Shown here: in pieces, positions 47,436 to 60,249 of the stretch
Numbering within the stretch: the first letter of the stretch is position 1
Layout: each line of letters begins with the position of its first letter
Source of the DNA: Eutypa lata
Lineage: Eukaryota > Ascomycota > Sordariomycetes > Xylariales > Diatrypaceae
Length of the DNA: 64,000 nucleotides
Direction of reading: 5' to 3'
Assembly: GCA_022661535.1 (NCBI GenBank)
Contig: JAKULF010000004.1
Coordinates: 1,550,001-1,614,000, forward strand
Notes under the pieces: model-generated
What the model was told of the DNA's origin: nothing
The model's database searches: none
Seen by the model: only the letters and a program-made list of their open reading frames with translations
Translations under genes and position numbers: made by a program

Positions 47436-49199
47436 ATGTCTACAACCACCACCAATCCCGCTCCCAAGTCGGATCTGTTGGACGAACTGCGCCAGATACT
47501 TCAAGAACAGCACCGTGATGTTGCGTTTGTGTGTGGAGGTAGTGTGCCAATCGTCGGCGAAAATACGGCGGCCCCTGTCGCAACAGAGCAGAACCCAACT
47601 GAAGCCACGCAGAAGTCACAGCCGGTCACTATCCGCTGGGACTCTGCTGGGCCTGAAGGCACGGTCACTGGAGCTAAGGTCACTCTTCCATTGACGGCAG
47701 ACAAGGGTGGTCTCGAACAACTCCTGCGCGATATGCAACCGGCGACGTTCGGTTTGCTCGGCGAGACCGTCCTGGACGAGACCTATCGCAAGGCATCCAA
47801 GATGGATACTACCCAGTTCTGCTCCACGTTCAACCCCTATGAGCTAGGAATCATAGATGCCATTGCTCAGGTAAGCTTCCAGAGTTGTTTTTTTTTCCCT
47901 TTCGAGCCTAGTCTAGGGGTATTTTACTCCCAAGACGTCAACTTGGTTCTTCATCTCCTTTGTTCGCCTCTATGTCTGCTCCCGAGACAAGACAATCCGC
48001 GCTGGTGCTAGATGAAGTAATTGCTAACTCGCGAACGTGGAATAGGTGTTGCTTCCGAGTGCCCCCGGCGATAATGGCCAGCCAAAGAGGGCTGTACGGG
48101 CAGAGCTCTACAAGCTGAATGTAAGTTGGAGCAATGCCTCTTGGTCTCCATACTGCTGTAAAGTACCTTTCCTAACGTGAAGCTCCTTAGGTATACTCGG
48201 GTCCATCCGGTAGATTCAAAGCCCACGTCGATACGCCCCGCTCAACGGACCAGTTTGGTTCTCTCGTCGTCTGCCTCCCGACGGCTCACGAGGGTGGCCA
48301 GCTGGAAGTTCGTCACCATGGCAAATCGCAGACCTTCGACTGGGGAGCGAACATGAGCCCACAGTCGGCTGCCATTCAATGGGCTGCGTTCTACAGCGAC
48401 TGCGAACACGAGGTGCTCGAAGTTCAGTCCGGGAATCGCATCACTCTGACATACAACCTGCATGCCGTTCGAGGCAACGGTCAACTTGCTCGAAATTGCC
48501 CTCCGTTGGACCCGACGCAGATGCCGCTGTACTCCGGCGTGAAGGATGTACTCAAAAAGGAGGATTTCATGCCAAAAGGTTTGTCAAAGCCAGTCGTGGC
48601 GTAAAAGCATCGCTGACGTGTAGCAGGTGGCTTCCTTGGGTTCTTCGCGACCCATGCCTATCCGCATACTAGCACCCTTTCGGGCCTCCCTGATACTCTG
48701 AAGGGAGTTGATATGTCCATGTGGAACGTGCTCACGACCCTCGGCTGCCGTGTTTCCCTGAGACCTGTGGCGAAGAATGAAGCATACGAGCAATTTCATA
48801 ATTACCCCGAGGAGTACGGGTGTGGAAACTTGTCACCCTTTGTTATTGGCAAGAGCCTACGTCTGCACAATTCCAATTACACGGTGGAGATCATGGAGGA
48901 GTTTGCAGACATATACAGGGAGTGGATTCAAGTTGCACGAAAAAGCGACTTGAAGGACATTTCGTACGAGGACGTGTGTTGGCTCAACCCTCCAAGCCAT
49001 GAAGAGCTTCAGATAACCTACATTGGGGTAAGTTACCTCAACCTCACTATTCCCTCCCCTCATAAGACACAGGCTAGACTAACCTTTCACTTAGTACGGC
49101 AATGAACCCTCAATGGACACAATCTATTCGTACTGTGCCATCATCGCCGAAGTGGCACCTTGGGGTGCTCGATCAAAGACCATGGGGCTTGTCGAGTAG
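47436..49199 (+). CDS. 2-oxoglutarate/Fe(II) oxygenase (prolyl-4-hydroxylase-like)
   Basis: Five exons, 47436-47870, 48046-48120, 48191-48578, 48627-49027 and 49095-49199, join in phase to 467 aa. Introns are GTAAGC...TAG, GTAAGT...TAG, GTTTGT...CAG and GTAAGT...TAG. The ATG at 47436 is the first in frame. The catalytic core is clear: YSGPSGRFKAHVDTP gives H182 and D184, LVVCLPTAHEGGQLEVRHHG forms the central strands, and DCEHEVLEVQSGNRITLTYN gives the distal H243 and the 2OG-binding R253. The spacing HxD...H...R fits the double-stranded beta-helix family. The N-terminal 150 residues are variable (ELRQILQEQHRDVAF). Substrate is unknown; many fungal homologues sit in accessory regions. Confidence 0.88.
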
Positions 49200-49284
49200 A
49201 GCAATGAGGTGTGATAGTTGATGTCACTCAGTGATATCAAGAGGCAGGTATGTTGAGATAGAGTTTGATAGTAGCTAGGTAGTA

Positions 49285-51654
49285 TAAAGTGGGCACGCGT
49301 GGCGGTTTGGGCACCAATAAAGGCAATATATCGTCCGTTCCTCACTGCATTACTAGTTGATGTAGCACTCGAGCATAACAAGAACGACGGCGACCAGAAT
49401 CTTGGCTACTGGCTTGGGATACTCGGCTGCATAAATTCCATGTCAGGACTCAGTATGGTAATGAACCTATCGCAAAAGCGACGCCGCTAATGCTTTGGTA
49501 GCAATAGCGGTATTTATACTGCGACAGAACCCCTGGACTGTTATGGACCCCAACGACCAATTTAGTGGTATCTACAAGGTGGTCATCATTGTCAACAGAA
49601 GTCCTTGCAGGTCATGATGAGGAACTCATGAATTGCCACGAAGTTATTTTAAAACAGAAGAGGAATGGCTAACTCGAATGTAACAGGTTGGGGCAATTGC
49701 GTCAGTAATTTTCGTCTATATTATTATGATGACTATACCAATTATTGTAGGCTTCTTTGGATATTCATCATTCCAAGGTCAGGAAGTAGCTTACACCAGT
49801 CGATACAGAATGCCGCGATGCGGTTCGTAGCCAAATATATTTATGCCATGCTTCATGCCACACTATACTAATGTTGGCACAGAGCACCATTGTCTTTCTT
49901 TTCGGAAACCGAGACCGGAATACTCGTGAATAGGTAAGGAATATCGCCAAGAACCAGCAAGCATATGATCTAACTAGGTCTCAGGTTCAGTCAAGATCTT
50001 CGACTCGTAGATATGACCCTCCCAGGCTCAATCATAAACTGTGCTTTCCGTAAGTAACCCCAGTTGTTCTAGTTATGAAATGACTCTCTGATAATTCTCG
50101 TTTAGAGCTCGGGACCTGCCTTGTAGTGGCAGCTTTATCAATCACGGCAGTTGGATATTTCGCCGCTGTGCTACCCCTAGTCATGATAGTGCTATATGGC
50201 ATCCAGAACTTCTACCTCAACACTTCTCGACAGCCCAGATTACTAGAGTAGGTCTCGTATCAACAGTCTTTAGTTTTGATTGCTAAGTTTTGCCTTAGAT
50301 TGGAGGCAAACGCCCCGTTGTATTCGCACTTTATCGAGTCTCTCTCAGGAGTAATTACCATTCGATCGTTTGAATGGACTTAGATCTACACAGGAAAGAA
50401 TTCTTGACTCCTGGACGAGAGCCAGAAGCCATACTACCTTCTATTCTATATCCAAAGATGGCTGGTTTTTGTTCTTGACCTTGTGGTCGCCGGTCTAGCA
50501 GTGGTTCTTGTTGGTCTGGCTGTAGCACTTTGATCTCGTACAAACCCCGGGTTTTTGAGCTTGGCTTTAGTTCACATGATGAACCTGTCCCATTCATTGA
50601 CGAATCTAGTACAACACTGGTCAAATATAGAGACGTCGTTAAGGGCAATTGCTCGAATCAAAGACTTTACGGAGAATACACCGACCGAGGATTCCCTTGG
50701 AGAGGATTTTGACATTGATCCCAAATGGCCAAGTCGGGGTGCTTTGAGATTTGAGGATGTAACTGTCAACTATAGGTAGGTTATGGTTTTATGGTTTGCC
50801 ACTTGGCGGTCATACATATTGACAATTATGCTTATTGTAGTCAAGGGGTATTGACTGTACTAAAAGATCTTACCTTCTCGTTGAGGGCGGTCAGAAAATT
50901 GGCGTAGTTGGAAGAACTGGAAGGTTCGTTTACTACCTTAGTGACCATCTAACACGATGCTGATCAACCCTCAAACAGTGGCGAAAGTTCGTCCATTCTT
51001 GCCATCTTGCGCTTACTCGACGTGGTTTCTGAGAGGATAGTCATAGACGATGTCGACTTGGCAACCGTCCCAGGCTCCGTTACCAGGGAGAAAGTAATAT
51101 GTCTAACACAGGGCCTATTCTTTTTCCCAGGTTCAGTGCGATCCAACCTCGACCCTCTCAATAAGTCTGCCGATGAGGCTATAGTCACTGCCTTGATGAA
51201 AGTTGGGCTGTGGGATGTGCTTGTGGAGAAGACTGCGGATAATACCTTCGACTCCACGGGGATTCTCGATACATTGATGGATGCAGATTTCCTCTCACAT
51301 GGTCAAGGACAGCTCTTCTGTCTTTCCAGGGCGATGCTGAAGCCAGGGAAGGTTCTGATTTTAGACGAACCTACAAGCAGGTAAGCGGTGGGTCTCGAGG
51401 GATCTTGATCTCCACTAATACAATAATACATCGTAGATACAAAGACAGACGCTCAGATACAAGAAATCATCCATTCTGAGTTTCCAGGTCATACAATTAT
51501 CATGATAGCGCATGGGCTTTCGAGTCTTATCGGCTTCGATCGAGTCGCCGTGCTCGGTGGAGGCCAACTTCTGGGGTTTGGACGACCTACTGAGCTACTA
51601 AAGGATAGTTCCAGCAACTTTTCAAACATATACAATGGCTCGGTACCAGCGTAG
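49285..51654 (+). pseudogene. Decayed C-terminal half of an ABC-C (MRP-type) transporter
   Basis: Order of relics: TMD2 (QNLGYWLGILGC, IIPRSGSSLHQSI, NRFSQDLRLVDMTLPG across two introns, AALSITAVGYFAAVLPLVMI, FYLNTSRQPRLLELEA, FIESLSGVITIRSFEWT), then linker (VQHWSNIETSLRAIARIKDF), then NBD2 (LRFEDVTVNY, Walker A VVGRTGSGESS, SRAM-type signature LSHGQGQLFCLSRAM, Walker B VLILDEPTS, HGLSSLIGFDRVAVLGGG). Lesions: in-frame TAG at 50381 and TGA at 50405 and 50531, all explicable as C-to-T; a one-base loss near 50880 puts EGGQKIGVVG out of frame; the Walker A Lys is Glu; and the last intron's acceptor does not restore the frame. TMD0, TMD1 and NBD1 are absent, so it was truncated as well. Non-functional. 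Confidence 0.85.
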
Positions 51655-52310
51655 TAATGGTCACTGCATAGGCAATTAACCTTATTAGAATTGGAGTAGT
51701 TGGTTGGATAGTTGAGATGTCTACGTGGTTTTAGAACTATTAATGACTATTCAAATTCAGAATCTCCCCTAACCCTCCCTCTCATCCAATCAACTGTCTT
51801 ACATGTGGCCTTTGTCCTCAAAGTATATCACACCTGAAGCATTGTGTCTTCTTTATTCGGCAGACTGGCTTGAAATGCACGTTAACTCGTGCTTCTATTT
51901 CTGGAATTATACCTACACCACAAGTCTCGCAAATTAAGAACCGGATTTGTCTAGTGGCGTATTTTGGTGATGCCAATGGAACAGGTAAGTCGCTTTATAT
52001 GTAATGTAAATCATTGTTAATGATGCCTTGTGAGTGACGTAATTTCAGAGATCTGCAGCTGACATTAGACAACGTTGACCGTTTCCTTGGCAGCTGATGC
52101 AAGTAAGATTCATATACGTAATTGAGGCTCATCATTATGTACTAAACTAGCTCTCACTTTTTCATCTCGGGATCCTTGCCCCTAGCATCCCCAAACGGAG
52201 AGCTTGTCCCTTTGGTACTTGCCGACGTTGCCTTCTGATCGTGTACTACAATTGCCTCTAAGGCACTCTAGATGTCCTGAAAACGCGTCTTTTCGCCCCA
52301 ACCAAGAATG
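51655..52310. other. Intergenic
   Basis: 650 bp; no gene or repeat recognised. Confidence 0.5.
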
Positions 52311-53418
52311 TTATGTACCCGTCTCCATAACTTGAGATAGCCCTTTGAGGTTGTCAGGTCTAGTGATTGGAGTTTCTTTTATGTAATATCTTAAACCGTC
52401 CGGTGACCAAGTTACATGAATAATCGCGTTACGTGGGCTCATAGCGATACTGAAAGCCGTATTGTTGACATGGTCGATACCCGGATATTTGTCCAGTAAG
52501 TGGTTCAAATCATTGATGATCTTTACACAAGCAGCAGAGCCACCAACACATTGGTTGATAGCCATAAACAGCGCATCAGTCGACGGCCCAAATCCTTTCA
52601 TTTCTACGACTAAAAGCGGGAAAGAGAGCTTCGCCCCTTGTCCAATCATACCATATGAGGGATATAGCTGCCTAGAGACAATATTTTGTGATTCGGTAAA
52701 CCCTTTGCCCTTCTCGTGTAGTAGTCCGTAAGTAAGGTCCGGGCAAGGTGTTGATACCCTTCCTTGATGCAGACTGGTAAAAGGGACAGTGGTTTTCGGG
52801 AAGGCTGAGCTCATCGCACAGCATAGCATTGTCCAATCTGTTTCCTCTAGCTTATAACTATCTGGAAAAAAGATGTGTTGAAAAGTAGTGTTTCACTTCA
52901 GCATCACCACTGAGTGTCTGTAACTTGGACAGCCGCTCCATATGAAGAGTTAGGGTCTTGCCTTTCGGCTGACGTCTGAGACTAGGCCCTCGAATTCCTT
53001 TCCATAATTCCATGATATAGTCCGGGAGGGGTATTTCCCTCGCCGGGTAGAATATGCCATTCGGTTTCAAGAACTCTTCTCTATAGTCAGATCTCTTACA
53101 TAAGTCACTATCAATGCTTCTTATAGACGTCGCTGTGTCCGGTCTTGAGGTTCCTGGGAGATAGCTTAAAATAGTATGAGGAGTAACTCCGGATATGATG
53201 TGCCCTATTTCGAAGCCGGTATGAGAATGTTCCTTGATCTTCCCCCGCTTCTCGACGGCTTGTTTGGTAATAGCCGGACCAGGTGGTAATTGGTCCAACC
53301 AGGCCGTAATGGTGTTTGAAAGAGTCTTGAAACAAGACGGCCGGTGAGCGGTTCTTGATTTGACTGCTCTGAGACTCGAATTGGGTGATGGCCCTTTACG
53401 TTTATGATTTTTACCCAT
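52311..53418 (-). pseudogene. DUF7924 / PD-(D/E)XK-like gene with frameshift
   Basis: Two overlapping-region ORFs on the minus strand, 53418-52858 (186 aa) and 52829-52311, belong together. The first ends with VKHYFSTHLFSR and stop at a T-run (six T, + strand 52866-52871). Dropping one T rejoins the frame as STHLFPDSYKLEETDWTM. So this is a one-base frameshift, natural or a sequencing error. A 46-bp intron (GTGATG...CCAG) could also bridge it but would remove conserved-looking residues. The C-terminal part has STPCPDLTYGLL, FPLLVVEMKG (the E-x-K of a PD-(D/E)XK core) and ALFMAINQCVGGSAACVKII, as in fungal DUF7924 proteins. Family assignment is from memory of the motif order. No function is established for the family. 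Confidence 0.55.
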
Positions 53419-56400
53419 GATCTTTTTATGAGCACCTAAACATGGCTTGGTATCTGATGATGAGGCTTTTATGGATTAATAAGCTAATGCGAGGTAGTAC
53501 TACGACCTAATGTTTAGATGTGTATTTTGCAGTCTTTTGGATTATACTCTTGTTCCGTTTCGAACATGAAGTACCTAGCATCATAATAAAGGGCGGGTAT
53601 AGTGATGTTCTCTTTGACAGAAACAAAGGGACTATGTGCTAGCACCTACTTACTGTTGACTATTCTACCTCACGAGCAATATATTTGGGTGTTAAACAAT
53701 GAAATTTGAAGAATCGAATAGCAAAGCCGCTATTTATTTCCGGGTGAAATAAAAAACATGAGATCTTTTGTATCCCGATTATTCCAAATTGTAGCAAAAG
53801 CTCAGATGTTAAAGTTGATCCTTTAATTAAGTGCTAAAGAACTACAAGGTATTGCAATAACATAGCCCACTACCTTCAATAGCCACTTAAATGAGAAAGT
53901 AGAATAAAGAAAAGCTTCATGAGATAGTACCTTGACTATGCTATAGTTATATCCTTTTAACGAGAATGTTGTTGACAAGTCCATAATCGTTGCATAAAGG
54001 TGATTAGATGCATAATTATGCCTAGGCATGGGCTGCGCAAGGTCGCAGCCCTCTCCATGAGCCAGGGTTCACTGCAGGCTAGTTTTGCGAATTTCGCATC
54101 TTGATGTACCGTTACTGAAAACGGGAGCTGTAAGAGTATCCCGACCCCTACCCTTCGTATGTACCTACACGGGCTGTAACCCGGAGAGCCATTATTTAAG
54201 CTTCCTTATTTAGCTCTCGGACAGAACCGATAACTACGAGATTCTTCCGATCTACTGTGGGGGGTTGCGATCTGAAAAGACCGAGTCCAGAACTGAATTG
54301 TTAATACTGATCAGCACTGCCCGGCAAGCAGCTGGACGGCCTGATCTATTCTTTAGGGCTGGTTGGATGCTGTTCACGATAGGTAGGTCGACTTCCCATC
54401 TTGGGAACCCAGGCCGGACGTGGGCTTACCCGGTTAGTTGCACGGGCAGCTTTATTTTACGTGTGGCTCTTCATATAAAAATAACAAGCTGGAGGTGCAT
54501 GTCTCTATATATGGCATTACTACGTAGCTAACATGTTTTTATCCAATCAAAAAAAGCTTGAGTCACTCCTCATATCTACGTACATATGTAGGTATGTAGT
54601 ACAGTCTATTCTAGGACCAGTAGGCTCTGCCTGCTTCGATGTCGGCATATGCATAGAGCGGTATTTGATAGTATTACTGTAGTGGACGAATCATGCAATG
54701 TGAAAACTGATCAGTCGCCGAACTTCTGAGATATGTGACTAGTAGGCTCACCATTAGATCTGTTGTGGCGCCGGGCGGCGCTACCGATCGACAGGGGCTG
54801 GTAGCTACCTGTAAGTAACAGGCTGCGTCTTTAGCCAGAACAATGGTTGGCAGCGAAGCAGCGAAGATATTGCCGCGAAGCGCTTAACCGCGCCTCCAAT
54901 TCCAACACACACAAGATATCAGATGGGCGACTGGTTGCGACATATGTCGGCGTCAACGTGAAGAAAAAAATAGAGGCTAGTTCCAATTGATCCCCCTACT
55001 ATATAACTGCCCTAAGTAGATTATCGGGCCCGGCCATACAACCCCGTCCTCTGCGTTATAAGACACATACGAGTTTGACGTTTACATGCCCAAGTATCTT
55101 ATTAGCTAGCTCCCTTACCTAGCTTGTTCAACGAGTCAACTGGTATTCTGAAGGTTTAACGTATTGCGCCTATATAGATTGTTATACGGTTCGCGCACAT
55201 TGCAGCAAGATAGGGGTGACAGGCCTTTTACGAAAGTTGCAGGTTCTCTCCGTTGTACGGGCGACGGACCTTGCATACTTAGCTTACCTACCTCCCTACT
55301 TGCCTACTTAGGTTCTCACAAGCAGGCAACCGACAAACCAGAATATTCTCCAACCTTTTGTTGTTGTCCGCGAACAGCTGCAAAATACCACAGGCATTAA
55401 TAAGCGTCTTAGGTATGTTGCAATGACAAAACATAATTCTTGCGGGAGAGGTTACTTTAATGGCAGGTAAACTACATAACTAGGTACATACATATGTAGA
55501 GCAGGGTTTCCGATTGTAACCCGACTTCCGGTCTTCGCAGGGAACGGAACCCCCTCCCGCGGCAATGAGTGGGTGGGAGAGCTTTAGCGAGTTCCGCTAG
55601 TTTAAGTCTAAGGACTGACAGGACTCCAGGACAGGACGCGGAGAGAAGAGCAGGCATTTGCATCCTTTCGTTCGCGCGCCCCAGACGCCACTAACCAGCG
55701 ACCGCATTCATTAATGCGTTTCTAGTTATTCCTCATTTGAAGATGGAGGCTTCCTGGAGGGTGGTGGCTACCTACTCTTATCATCCGATTGTTGCAGAAG
55801 GATGAAGAAAAAGCCCATGGTGGAAGTTAACTACCTACCCCTAGTCCTTCAGATCAAGGAGAAAGCGGGCTACACTGCTACAGTACACAGGTATCTATGA
55901 GAGTCCATGACGGACGGTTGCCTCGGGGCTTGGTTGCCAGCTTGCCTTTTGGGATCCGTCTGCATCCTCGGGGGACAGAATTGCGGCAGCCTGTTTTAAA
56001 GGCAATACTGCAAGGCGTGCGTTTATATTGCATGATAATCTTGTGGAACTATACATATGTCTGGTTGCACGACATCACAAGATGTCGGTAACAACTCCTA
56101 CAAAAGTGGCAATTGCTATTATCAAGGCATGCTGACGTGCAACATCGTCCGTTACTGGAATTGTCCTGCTTACTTAGATGCAGTATCACCTTGAATTATT
56201 TACTGGTGCCGTGGGATGATTGTCATACGTTGGGTTAGAGCTCTAAGTCTTAACGCGTTACCGGGCCCTAGTGCATGTAATAATTATCTCCAAACCACAC
56301 CGGTGAGATGCGAGGGCAAGAGATCGAAGCTCGTGGCGCCTTTATCCGACATGCGCATGAAGCCTCGCGCCTCCGCCCATCATCTCGGTAACTAGGCGAT

Positions 56401-57613
56401 ATTCTATTTGATTGGCAAGCTGCCTGTATGCTGGAAAGGGTAACACCCCTGCTGCTGCCCCAGCCTGCCTTATCATTCGCAGCGACGCCCATGCCCCCCT
56501 TGTAAATCCAGCTTGAAATAGTACCTATGTAGGTAGCTTGTAACCAGATAACTATCCGATTGCGAGTCGATAACAGGGCGCGGGCAGGGCCGGGTAAGCT
56601 TCCTCGATAGGATGGTAACGTCGTTGCCTTCGGCTACTCAGCCGGTTCAGTAAAACGAATTTGATCAAACATCAAAGATCTGGAGAGGTCCGGGGTGTGG
56701 AGTTCCCTATTATCATGTGAAGATGAGAAATGTCAGCATCTCTTAATCAATGCCTACATAGGTTTGGAATGCTGAGTTTTGCGCCAACGGACGAGGGAAA
56801 TCGTCACAGGGGATGCATGGCGTCACATGGAAACCGGGGCTTCTGGGGCGTCCAAGGGAAAGCCTTATCATTGACGCAGGATTCGGGGCTGGCCTTTCAG
56901 CTAAGTTGAAGGGTTCTGTTATGTATGATCGAGATTCATATTGGAGTTTTAATCAATTTCCTACATACGAATGGCTAACAAGCTATAGGTTCGGTTTCGT
57001 ATAGCATTGGCGTTTGAAGTGGGATTCAGGGGCTTGCGATAACTAACCACTAGGTTGGTTGGTTGTCTAATGCAATGGTCCATAAGCCCTGGGAATTATT
57101 GACCTAAGATAACGACTGGGATATCCACACTCCCTATCACCTTTCTGAAAAGTCGGACTAGAATTATTAGTAGAATAGGTATACAACAGGAATCAATGCT
57201 ACGAGACGAACCCATTTGAAAGTGCACAGTGATACTGTTCATGATTTGAATTATTTTAATTCGACTCCAAGCTATAGTACATTACTATGTAGAAGTCCGG
57301 ACTTTTTAAGTCATGCGGTACGACGATGATATCATAACACCCCCATCCCGCTTCGCTTTACCCCAGAATTGCTGTTCGCTCCAAAATGCGCCAGGGAGGG
57401 AAAAAAAATCCCGCCAAGCCAACAAAAAACACCTGCTTGATTCGGAATAGTCATACAGTCCTTTATCTTTCTCCATCATTACATTCGTACAACCGACAAG
57501 CCTTTAGCGAGACGAGACGAGACGTGGGGTTAGGGGTGGCGTTGTTGGGCTGCCCCTCCTTAGCTCCTTAAGTTAAAGGGTCGGTGAAATGGGCACGTGC
57601 AGGCAGGTGTGCA
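53419..57613. other. Gene desert
   Basis: 4.2 kb with no supported gene. Short ORFs (for example 54265-54531, 55164-55400, 56268-56492) have no motif. TACGTA/GTAGGT-type motifs are frequent (near 54580-54600, 55285-55310, 56524-56535). No terminal repeats or transposase remnants recognised. Confidence 0.5.
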
Positions 57614-58739
57614 TCACGCGTTCATCGACATCGAGTACCAAGCCATGATCTCCAACGAAGGCATTGCGTTGTTGGCGGGGCCACACACCCCCTTCTTATC
57701 GCTAGGGCGGTAGGCGGGCGCGCCACGGAATTGGAGGTCGACGCCCTGGAAGCAGTCCATGGCGTAGCGCGGGCCCCAGGGATCGGTCAGCTTGTCCTCG
57801 GTGTCCTCATCTGTCGGTAGGTTCACCGCCAACCTGTACTTGGGTGCCTCGCCCAGGGACTTGAAGAGCGCGGGTCCGTTGAGCTGCAAGTCTTGTTGGT
57901 CGGACCCCAGCCGGCCGTCCAGCCACAGCTTTACCTGTCGCACGTTCTCGAGCCCGCCCAGCGCCTGCCACAGCTGGCTCCACTGCGAGTCGTTCCACGG
58001 CATGTACTCGTTGATTTCCTGCTGCGACAGGTAGAAGGAGAAGTTGAACCGCCGGATCTCGCTCACAATGGGGGCGTGCCCGCGTGCTACCATGAAGTCG
58101 TGCGCTACTTGCAGCGAGGTAAAGTTTAGGGTGACATGTTCACCGATGGACTCTAAGCATTCGAAGTACCTGGATAGTCTAGTTAGCATTTATCACTCTA
58201 GTTATATAGCGAGTATGATTAATGGGTTGGTTTACTTACATCCTCTTGCACGTGATGAGCGGCGACAGGAAGGGGCTGGGCTCCTTCGCTCCATGCTTCG
58301 TCAGGTGCTCTTCGCACTTCCAATGCTTCGTCCACGTAGATGACAACTGCTGGTGCAGCGCGGTGTTGGAGAAGTATGTCTCGTTCGTCAGGGCCTTCTC
58401 GAGCCTGAAGTTCTCGACAATATCGTCCCGGTCGTCCTCTGCATCGTGATCCGTAATGCAGGCACACCGGCGCAGCCGACCGTTGTGGTGGAAGATGTGC
58501 TGATCTTCGCTGGTTGTCCTCCATATCTCTTCATAGATCTGCCTCCGGATCTCTAACGGCAGCTTGCCGAAGAAGTATGACTGAAATTGGTCGTGAGCTG
58601 TCTCGGCCAGCTGCTCGACCGGGATGGGTTCTGGAAGCGGTTCCCGTTCTTGGCAGGCATTGCTATCACTGGATCCATGATGTATGCTATTGACTGAGCG
58701 CGCAACAGCGCTAAGCATTCGTCTTATCATGGAAGTCAT
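57614..58739 (-). CDS. DUF7730-like / F-box-related fungal protein
   Basis: Exons 58739-58240 and 58169-57614, joined across a 70-bp GTAAGT...CAG intron, give 351 aa. The chosen ATG (MTSMIRRMLSAVARSV) precedes the conserved motif FFGKLPLEIRRQIYEEIWR, the LPxEIRxxIYxxxW signature common to the DUF7730 family, where it resembles an F-box helix. The middle is PFLSPLITCKRM(Y)FECLES and the C-terminal part contains RRFNFSFYLSQQEINEYMPW and QALGGLENVRQVKLWLDGRL, typical for the family's leucine-rich body. Function unknown. An upstream in-frame extension to 58907 exists but is rich in hydrophobic and Thr residues and is probably 5' leader. Confidence 0.75.
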
Positions 58740-60249
58740 TGTTGTTGTTGTTGATGATGTCGTAGTATGTTCTATAAGCTCCGGTCTTACTAGGTTGGAA
58801 GGGTATATCTGTAGACGTAGGTACTTATGTAGGTATGAGGAGGAGCCAAGATAAACAAGAAACACTTTACAAGGGAGGAGGCATCTAGTTTTAAATAATA
58901 AATACATCCAAGTAAATAAAAACTACGTAAGTAGGTATTGATTAACCTCGTCTCAATATGTAGCACTAGGTGGTGGTAGGCAAGTTTAGGTTTGTGCGAC
59001 TCTCCGCTGAACGGAGATTATTCCACTCCGATATTCTCCGTTTTGACGTATTGTCCACATATTATGAAGCAATAGCTAGTCTTATTAAGGTTGCATTTGG
59101 AGACAAGCAAAGGACAAGGAATGACGACACTAATCAACAAACTGCCGGAGCGACACCGTCGTCTCTATGCAGTACGTATTTTATCCTTGCTCACCCTTGG
59201 CAGAGGTAGATCTGCGGGTGCAGGGTCATCTTGGCATTGCATATCTCGTACATACAGAGACGAAGGAACGCGACGGCCACCGAAAAAGCGGCGGGGTCAA
59301 TGGATAAGGGGCAGAAGGGGGCAAGGGATCGGTGACAGTTGGTCCCACCCAGAGCTTACCGTTTAAACAGCCAATCACACATACAAGCGAATTTCGGCTT
59401 AGTCTACGAAGTAGGCTTTTGGCCCCTTAACGGATATACTAGCTTGGCTGGCTGGCATTTCCATTTAAAACCTGTCAATCGTGTCAAATAAACGTTTCGC
59501 AGCGTGTCGCATGTCTCAACGAAGCAGTCGTTCGGGAATTTCAAGGTGCGAAGTAGACAAGAAAGCACCAACGTCCTGTTGTGTTATATACCTGTCTGTC
59601 TATATATGTGTAACTACTTAGAGCTCTAGTACTTAGTTAGGTAAACTTGTTGCGCCAATGGTCTCTTTCTTCCCCTCCACTAGCTACGTTTCAAATCACC
59701 AACATGCTTTTGTCTCCCACGATAGGGAGTCAAGAGACCGACACGTATTAGTTTTAAATCGAACCAAGACCGACGACTATAGGCTGGATGGGAAGCATTA
59801 TGGGGCGGACAATAAAAAAGCGGTGCCGTTGTATGCAAGAGCCTCCAATAGTCGTTGATGCAAGTCATACATGCCGTTGCACTGCCGCATGACGTTCCCA
59901 TCTGACGATGCCAGCTGCAGCTTGGGCTCGTTGTCGGATTGGTGTTTAATTTATCTTTGAGGGTAAAATTTGACTTGTTTGGTCTACATGGCGAGAACAC
60001 ACGTACGCAGACGGCGGGGAGACTATACCGCGGGTTTTTATTAAAGTGATGACGCCTCCCCTCCCCGATTCACCCGCCCCTCGGGGGAAGGCAGCGAACA
60101 TACATCCACACACACCCTGCCACTGCTTATCCTGCCCTTCCCTGCCCTGCCCTGCACTGCACTGCACTGCCCCGATTTCCAGGATCCCCGATGTGGCAAT
60201 GCTAAGTTAGGAAAGTCGTCGCAAAAATACCTAAGCCCTCTTGAGAGAA
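58740..60249. other. Intergenic
   Basis: 1.5 kb. Leader of the DUF7730-like gene (GTT repeats near 58740), then no supported ORF; CCTGC/CACTG simple repeats lie near 60140-60170. Confidence 0.5.
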
